From: Pseudomonas sp.
GTDB lineage: Bacteria > Pseudomonadota > Gammaproteobacteria > Pseudomonadales > Pseudomonadaceae
DNA length: 20,727 nt
Direction: 5' to 3'
NCBI GenBank assembly: GCA_026398835.1
Contig: JAPLSD010000027.1
Span: 1-20,727, forward strand
The position numbers were made by a program, and so were the translations under genes. Shown here piece after piece: positions 17,149 through 20,727 of this stretch. The notes beneath the pieces are model-generated. The model was not told the DNA's origin. It saw only the letters and a list, made by a program, of their open reading frames with translations, and did not search any database. Position 1 is the first letter of the stretch. Every line of letters begins with the position of its first letter.

Positions 17149-17778
17149 ATGGCCTGGACTCGTGAAGAAATGGCGCAACGCGCCGCTCAAGAATTGCAGG
17201 ACGGTTTCTACGTCAACTTGGGCATCGGCTTGCCGACCCTGGTGGCCAATTACATTCCCGAAGGCATGGACGTCTGGCTTCAAAGTGAAAACGGTTTGCT
17301 CGGCATCGGTCCGTTTCCGCTTGAAGATGAAATCGATCCTGACCTGATCAACGCTGGCAAGCAGACCATCACCACGTTGCCTGGCAGCAGCTTTTTCAAC
17401 AGCGCCGACTCCTTCGCCATGATCCGTGGCGGGCATATCAATCTGTCGATTCTCGGTGCCATGCAGGTGTCGGAGAAAGGCGATCTGGCCAACTGGATGA
17501 TCCCCGGCAAGATGGTCAAGGGCATGGGCGGGGCCATGGACCTGGTAGCTGGCGTCAAACGCGTGGTGGTGCTGATGGAGCACACCGCCAAGGGCGGTAG
17601 CCACAAGTTGCTCACACACTGTGACCTGCCGTTGACCGGGGTAGGTGTGGTCGATCGGATCATTACTGATCTGGCGGTGCTGGACGTGACCGAGCAAGGC
17701 CTGAAACTGGTCGAGCTGGCGGCTGGCGTGAGTATGGAAGAGCTACAAGCAGCGACCGGGTGCCGGGTTTTGCCTTAG
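17149..17778 (+). CDS. 3-oxoacid CoA-transferase, subunit B
   Basis: The 209-residue beta subunit carries the catalytic glutamate in [12 protein letters not shown] (E47), which forms the glutamyl-CoA thioester intermediate. Other family blocks are [17 protein letters not shown] (21-37), [40 protein letters not shown] and [12 protein letters not shown]. It matches ScoB/AtoA/DhcB. The ATG at 17149 lies two bases after the subunit A stop, with GGAG in the end of that gene as ribosome binding site, so the two are translated together and form one heteromeric enzyme. A strong terminator follows. Confidence 0.93.
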   Translation: MAWTREEMAQRAAQELQDGFYVNLGIGLPTLVANYIPEGMDVWLQSENGLLGIGPFPLEDEIDPDLINAGKQTITTLPGSSFFNSADSFAMIRGGHINLSILGAMQVSEKGDLANWMIPGKMVKGMGGAMDLVAGVKRVVVLMEHTAKGGSHKLLTHCDLPLTGVGVVDRIITDLAVLDVTEQGLKLVELAAGVSMEELQAATGCRVLP

Positions 17779-17805
17779 TTCTGTCGCCTGACAAATTGCT
17801 CCGTC

Positions 17806-17845
17806 AAAAAAGCCCCGCCTCTGTACAAGAGAGCGGGGCTTTTTC
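17806..17845. terminator. Bidirectional terminator between the CoA-transferase operon and the FadL gene
   Basis: AGCCCCGC (17811-17818) pairs with GCGGGGCT (17833-17840), flanked by an A-run before and a T-run after, so it works on both strands. A second hairpin, GCGAGCC-GTTCA-GGCTCGC (17856-17874), lies directly after the stop of the minus-strand gene. Confidence 0.92.
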
Positions 17846-17880
17846 AATTCAGCTGGCGAGCCGTTCAGGCTCGCGGTGAA

Positions 17881-19152
17881 TCAGAACCGGTAGGTCGCAC
17901 CCACGCCAAAGCCGTTTGCCGAGTTGGAGTACTGAGCGTTGTAGGACTGGCCGCGGTTGTTGCTGTTGTTGATCTTGACGTCTTCTTCCTTGAGGTAGGA
18001 ATAAGCGACGTCAATGGTCAGGTCATCAGTTGGGCTCCAGCCGGCACCGAGGCTGAAAATCTTCCGATCGCCAGTCGGGATGCGCGGGGAGCGGTCGACG
18101 TTGTTGGTCGGTGCCTGGTCAAACGTCAGGCCGGTACGCAGTACCCATTGTTTGTTCAGCTTGTAGGCAGCGCCGATGGCATGAGCCCAAGTGTTGTGCC
18201 AGTTTTGTTCTTCGGTAATGGTGCTGAATTGACCTGCCAGAACCGGCTGAACGTCTTTGTTCTCGACGGTGATTTCTTTCAGGCGACTCCAGCGCGTCCA
18301 GGTGCTGCCTGCGTAGAGGGTCCACTGGTCGTTCAGCTCGTGGGTAATCGAAAGGTCCGCCGATTCAGGGGTGGTGATATCCAGCGAGGCATCATACTTC
18401 TGGCTGGTGCTCTGGCCGATCAGGCCCAGCACGCCGTAGTTCACCTTGGTGTTGCCTTCGAGCTTGTACTTCACTTTCGAGTGGTAAGTCAGGCCCACGC
18501 GGGTGGCGTCGGTAGCTTGCACCAGGACGCCGACGTTATAACCCAGCGCGGTGTCGTCACCCTCGATCTTGACCTGGCCGTCCGGTGCGGCCTGGGTAAT
18601 CGACAGACTGGATTTCAGGGTGCCGTCAATATGGTTGATGGTCGGACCGAAACCGATGGAAACCTTGTCGTTGAACGCATAGCTGACAGTGGGTTGGAGG
18701 GTCGTAACCGTGACTTTGCTTTTGCTGCCGAAATAACGGCCGGCAAAACCATTCTCATAGTCCGTTACAAGACCGAATGGCGCGTACATGCCGATACCGA
18801 ACGCCCAATGATCGTCGATTGGCTGAACGTAGTAGCCCATAGGAACGGCAATGAACGGCACCATGTCGCCTTTGTTGCTGCCGCTGTTAGGGCTGGAGCT
18901 TGCGTTGCTGATATCGGTGTGAGCGTCGATCATGGCGACACCGCCGGTGACTTGTGCACGCTTGAGGCGCGACATGCCGGCAGGGTTACCAAAAATTGTG
19001 CTTGCATCATCGGCAGAAGAAGATCGTCCAGCGAAACCAGTGCCCATCCCGCTGATGCTTTGTTCGTTGACGGCAAAGCCAGCTGCGAAAATCTGCGCGG
19101 ATGCCAACGTAACGGCAAGACTAAGGGTGGTTTTGAGCATTACTTTTTTCAT
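17881..19152 (-). CDS. OmpP1/FadL-family outer membrane transporter
   Basis: A 423-residue outer membrane beta-barrel of the long-chain fatty acid transporter family. It has a signal peptide (MKKVMLKTTLSLAVTLASAQIFA, cleavage near 23). The N-terminal hatch contains GFAVNEQSISGMGTGFAGRSSSADDASTIFGNPAGMS with the NPAGM family motif. Alternating barrel strands run to the terminal phenylalanine (GVGATYRF). E. coli FadL is slightly longer (446). Relatives import long-chain fatty acids, aromatic hydrocarbons or other hydrophobic compounds, so the substrate is not fixed. The ATG follows AGGAG with a normal spacer. The gene is convergent with the CoA-transferase operon, which could handle products of fatty acid breakdown, but that is only a neighbourhood argument. 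Its leader contains two palindromes, listed separately. Confidence 0.93.
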   Translation of the reverse strand: MKKVMLKTTLSLAVTLASAQIFAAGFAVNEQSISGMGTGFAGRSSSADDASTIFGNPAGMSRLKRAQVTGGVAMIDAHTDISNASSSPNSGSNKGDMVPFIAVPMGYYVQPIDDHWAFGIGMYAPFGLVTDYENGFAGRYFGSKSKVTVTTLQPTVSYAFNDKVSIGFGPTINHIDGTLKSSLSITQAAPDGQVKIEGDDTALGYNVGVLVQATDATRVGLTYHSKVKYKLEGNTKVNYGVLGLIGQSTSQKYDASLDITTPESADLSITHELNDQWTLYAGSTWTRWSRLKEITVENKDVQPVLAGQFSTITEEQNWHNTWAHAIGAAYKLNKQWVLRTGLTFDQAPTNNVDRSPRIPTGDRKIFSLGAGWSPTDDLTIDVAYSYLKEEDVKINNSNNRGQSYNAQYSNSANGFGVGATYRF

Positions 19153-19160
19153 TATTAGAA

Positions 19161-19201
19161 CTCCTGGTGATCACCGGGGCGAAAATTACCAACATTTTCG
19201 C
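19161..19201 (-). promoter_or_regulatory. Two palindromes in the leader of the FadL-family gene
   Basis: GGTGATCACC (19166-19175) is a perfect 10-bp palindrome touching the AGGAG ribosome binding site (complement of 19161-19165). Just upstream, GCGAAAAT (19179-19186) and ATTTTCGC (19194-19201) are perfect 8-bp arms around a 7-base loop. They could be repressor operators or a structured 5' leader; I do not recognise the binding protein. Confidence 0.45.
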
Positions 19202-19271
19202 TTCTGCGCTATAGGCTGTATCGCTTGAGATAGAGCGGTTTTGTAGGACAATCAGACCGTTTTTCGGGGTT

Positions 19272-19289
19272 TTCGCGAGAACTCGCGAA
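19272..19289. repeat. Perfect inverted repeat with 2-base loop
   Basis: TTCGCGAG (19272-19279) and CTCGCGAA (19282-19289) are separated by AA. It lies nine bases past the stop of the minus-strand gene at 19298-19780 and upstream of the FadL-family gene. A modest T/A flank on both sides gives only weak terminator character. Confidence 0.55.
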
Positions 19290-19297
19290 TTTTCCGA

Positions 19298-19780
19298 TCA
19301 GCAGGCGATTTGATTCAGAGGTGATACACAGGTTTGCCAGGCGTAGGTGAAGTCCCTTAAGCGGCCTTGAGGTTGAAATGTCTGGCGCCAGATTCGGGCC
19401 ATTCCCAGCAGGTCATCTGCTTCGGGTAGGGGGGTGTTTTGCTCTTCTACCAGCAGCCAGGCAATGGCGGTGGCGTAACGCAGGTTAACGGTGAGTTCGA
19501 TGTGTGGCCCGCTAAGGAAAGCATGTTGGCTGGCCAGTCCGCGAACCAGGCTGGCGCGCTCTGGATCGAGGGCCAGGTAATCGTCCCAGAGCGCCTTGTG
19601 GCGCGGTTCGGCTATACGGTACAGGCCGTGTCCACGGCGGTCGTGAAGGGCGGAGCCGAGTGCGGATTGGCTGGCGGCGATACCCAGCAGCAATGATTCA
19701 GCGGTCTGGCTGTGGCGTCCGAGGTAGATCAGCGTCGGGCGGATCACGTAACGACACAGTTCGCTGGCAGCGATACCCAT
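19298..19780 (-). CDS. Small protein resembling phage-associated lysozyme-like proteins, probably catalytically inactive
   Basis: I prefer the start at 19780 (MGIAASELCRYVIRPTLIYLGRHS, 160 residues): GGAGGG lies five bases upstream, whereas an in-frame ATG at 19858 has no good site. The order of blocks (CxxVIRPTLxYL, LLLGIAASQSALG, GLYRI, ALWDDYL, NLRYATAIAWL, ADDLLGMARIWRQTF, then a final DFTYAW) recalls a family common in phages and prophages with blocks of the type LLLGTAxQES, GLYQM, HDDIWxNYL, YATAMARVxY and AAYWKxHYN, often described as lysozyme/transglycosylase-like. At the Glu of QES this protein has Gln38, and Arg55 replaces the Gln of GLYQ. There is no signal peptide, which argues for a cytoplasmic product. 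The family link is from memory. No phage genes are nearby. Confidence 0.72.
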   Translation of the reverse strand: MGIAASELCRYVIRPTLIYLGRHSQTAESLLLGIAASQSALGSALHDRRGHGLYRIAEPRHKALWDDYLALDPERASLVRGLASQHAFLSGPHIELTVNLRYATAIAWLLVEEQNTPLPEADDLLGMARIWRQTFQPQGRLRDFTYAWQTCVSPLNQIAC

Positions 19781-20003
19781 GAAGCCCTCCAAACGCGTAA
19801 TTGGGAGGCGAGGTCTGAGGGGGGGCTTGGCAGCAGTGGTTCGGTTCAGACCCGCCATAAGCGGATCATGCCGCTTGAGTTGAAGTGTAGTGTCATATTC
19901 GTGCCGTAAAGGACTGTTTTTAAAATATTTCCGGCTTCGAGTTATAACCGTTATATCCGTTGGTGCTTAAGCCGATTCGGTTGAAGCAGAAACTTTGGGC
20001 AAT

Positions 20004-20032
20004 AAAAAACCCTGCTTTTCAGGCAGGGTTTT
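20004..20032 (-). terminator. Rho-independent terminator after the 74-residue gene
   Basis: AAAACCCTGC (20006-20015) pairs with GCAGGGTTTT (20023-20032) around a 7-base loop. On the minus strand it ends in a run of T (20009-20004), 22 bases after the stop at 20055. Confidence 0.88.
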
Positions 20033-20054
20033 GAGTTTTCAGCGTTCTGGCGTA

Positions 20055-20279
20055 TCAGGCAACCAGTGCCTGACGGGTACGCTCGATCACGGCCTGCAGC
20101 GGCTCGGCGCTGGAGTATTGATCGGGGTACAGGCGTTCGCTGTGACGAGCGATGCCGTGTTCGTTGACCAGGGTGAAGCTGAAGCAGCCTTTGCGAGCGG
20201 CCATGATCAGGCAGTTCATTGGTGCAAAAGCGTTGGTGAGGGTGCGAATGGCATCCTGAGTGTGGATTTGAGTAGACAT
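20055..20279 (-). CDS. Conserved small protein of unknown function
   Basis: The 74-residue protein (MSTQIHTQDAIRTLTNAFAPMNC...) has no signal peptide or membrane segment. It looks like a compact alpha/beta protein: an N-terminal helix, a hydrophobic strand-like stretch NCLIMAARKGCFSFTLVNEHGIARHSERLYP, and a C-terminal amphipathic helix EPLQAVIERTRQALVA. Similar short proteins occur, as far as I recall, across the P. fluorescens group without a known role. The ribosome binding site is poor: AGGAA is about 12 bases before the ATG. A dedicated terminator follows and a possible AlgU-type promoter precedes it, so it appears to be a single-gene unit. Confidence 0.8.
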   Translation of the reverse strand: MSTQIHTQDAIRTLTNAFAPMNCLIMAARKGCFSFTLVNEHGIARHSERLYPDQYSSAEPLQAVIERTRQALVA

Positions 20280-20310
20280 AGTTATCTGGTGTTCCTACAA
20301 ATGACACGGA

Positions 20311-20337
20311 TAAGAACCGTGCAACGTTAAAACGTTC
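20311..20337 (-). promoter_or_regulatory. Candidate AlgU (sigma-22/RpoE-like) promoter for the 74-residue gene
   Basis: On the minus strand GAACGT (20337-20332), a 16-base spacer and TCTTA (20315-20311) resemble the AlgU consensus GAACTT-N16/17-TCTGA, one mismatch in each box. Start would fall near 20303, about 25 bases before the ATG. The same place holds two AACGTT palindromes (20323-20328 and 20331-20336) and a small hairpin CACGG/CCGTG (20305-20321). Confidence 0.35.
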
Positions 20338-20339
20338 CA

Positions 20340-20727
20340 GTAACGTCGACCACCATTGGTCTGACGAAGAACCCGACTGGAACAAAGCAGCCAGTTAGAA
20401 GCGCTTTGATTTATGCGCGCTTGGGCTGGCAGGTAGGTACTTAGGAGGGCAGGCAGCACATCAAGGGCAAAGGTTCTGGGCCCAGGGTGGAGATCCTGAT
20501 CAATCTGCAGGTTGGTTCGGTCAGAGTATGAGAACTTCGCAACACCCTTTGCATTCAATTCAAAGGCAGTGTCGTCGCAAGTTTTACCTGGAAACCATCG
20601 AGGTGGTCGATCCCGTGTTGTCGGTAGAAGCTTCTCTTTAGGGAAGGTATACCGGGGGACTTGTTCGACCGTAATTGACTTTCAGCTTGGTACTAACGCC
20701 GCGGATACTAACGCATTGAATTTGAGA
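20340..20727. other. Stretch without a recognisable gene, to the window end
   Basis: I find no convincing reading frame on either strand: the 87-codon frame at 20295-20558 has no family likeness or ribosome binding site. The one repeat I see is TACTAACGC, at 20691-20699 and again at 20706-20714 (15-base period). The region may be the long leader or promoter of a gene beyond the window, or hold a small RNA; I see no intrinsic terminator to support the latter. Confidence 0.4.

Noticed and set aside
20315..20340. Possible sigma-54 promoter (TGGAAC ... TTGCA) on the minus strand
   Set aside because: GG and GC are 14 bases apart instead of the required 10.
20295..20558. 87-codon minus-strand frame upstream of the 74-residue gene
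   Set aside because: Overlaps the probable promoter, lacks a ribosome binding site, and its composition looks non-coding.

Overview
The window looks like ordinary core chromosome of a fluorescent pseudomonad (Pseudomonas fluorescens group). The evidence is the arginine-succinyltransferase gene astE, the alaS-lysC-csrA(rsmA)-tRNA-Ser-tRNA-Arg block, an RsmA of 62 residues, a TtgRABC/EmhRABC (MexAB-OprM type) efflux locus whose operator I recognise from P. putida, and a Pseudomonas-style interspersed palindromic repeat. Codon use and GC content look even throughout. I see no phage, plasmid, insertion sequence, integrase or CRISPR array.

Layout. Bases 1-1056: the tail of a small upstream gene and astE, the end of an arginine catabolic operon. 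Bases 1059-1170: a four-hairpin interspersed repeat. Bases 1187-1987, minus strand: a type II lumazine synthase (ribH2) under an FMN riboswitch; its expression platform can be read as a sequestor/anti-sequestor pair. Bases 2206-3210: low-specificity threonine aldolase (ltaE). Bases 3357-8229: alaS, lysC (with a likely internal start for a beta subunit), a terminator, csrA/rsmA, tRNA-Ser(GCU), two identical tRNA-Arg(ACG) genes and a terminator. Bases 8230-8492: a gene-free stretch with an extended inverted repeat. Bases 8494-15281: the efflux operon emhA-emhB-emhC on the minus strand, with divergent emhR; a TtgR-type operator lies across the emhA promoter. Bases 15444-16328: an EamA/DMT family transporter. 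Bases 16448-17778: a two-subunit 3-oxoacid (dehydrocarnitine-like) CoA-transferase. Bases 17881-19152, minus: a FadL-type outer membrane transporter. Bases 19298-19780, minus: a short protein resembling phage-associated lysozyme-like proteins but apparently lacking the catalytic Glu. Bases 20055-20279, minus: a 74-residue protein of unknown function with a possible AlgU-type promoter. Bases 20340-20727: no gene seen.

How the parts work together. AlaS, tRNA-Ser and tRNA-Arg are translation genes, and RsmA/CsrA is a global post-transcriptional regulator; this block is conserved in gammaproteobacteria (in E. coli alaS-csrA-serV-argVYZQ). EmhA, EmhB and EmhC form a tripartite RND pump controlled by EmhR. 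The CoA-transferase and FadL-type protein could act in uptake and activation of fatty-acid or ketoacid substrates, but that link rests only on adjacency. No clear new multi-gene system is present. The points most worth a second look are the riboswitch platform, the degenerate lysozyme-like protein, and substitutions in the EmhR ligand pocket.
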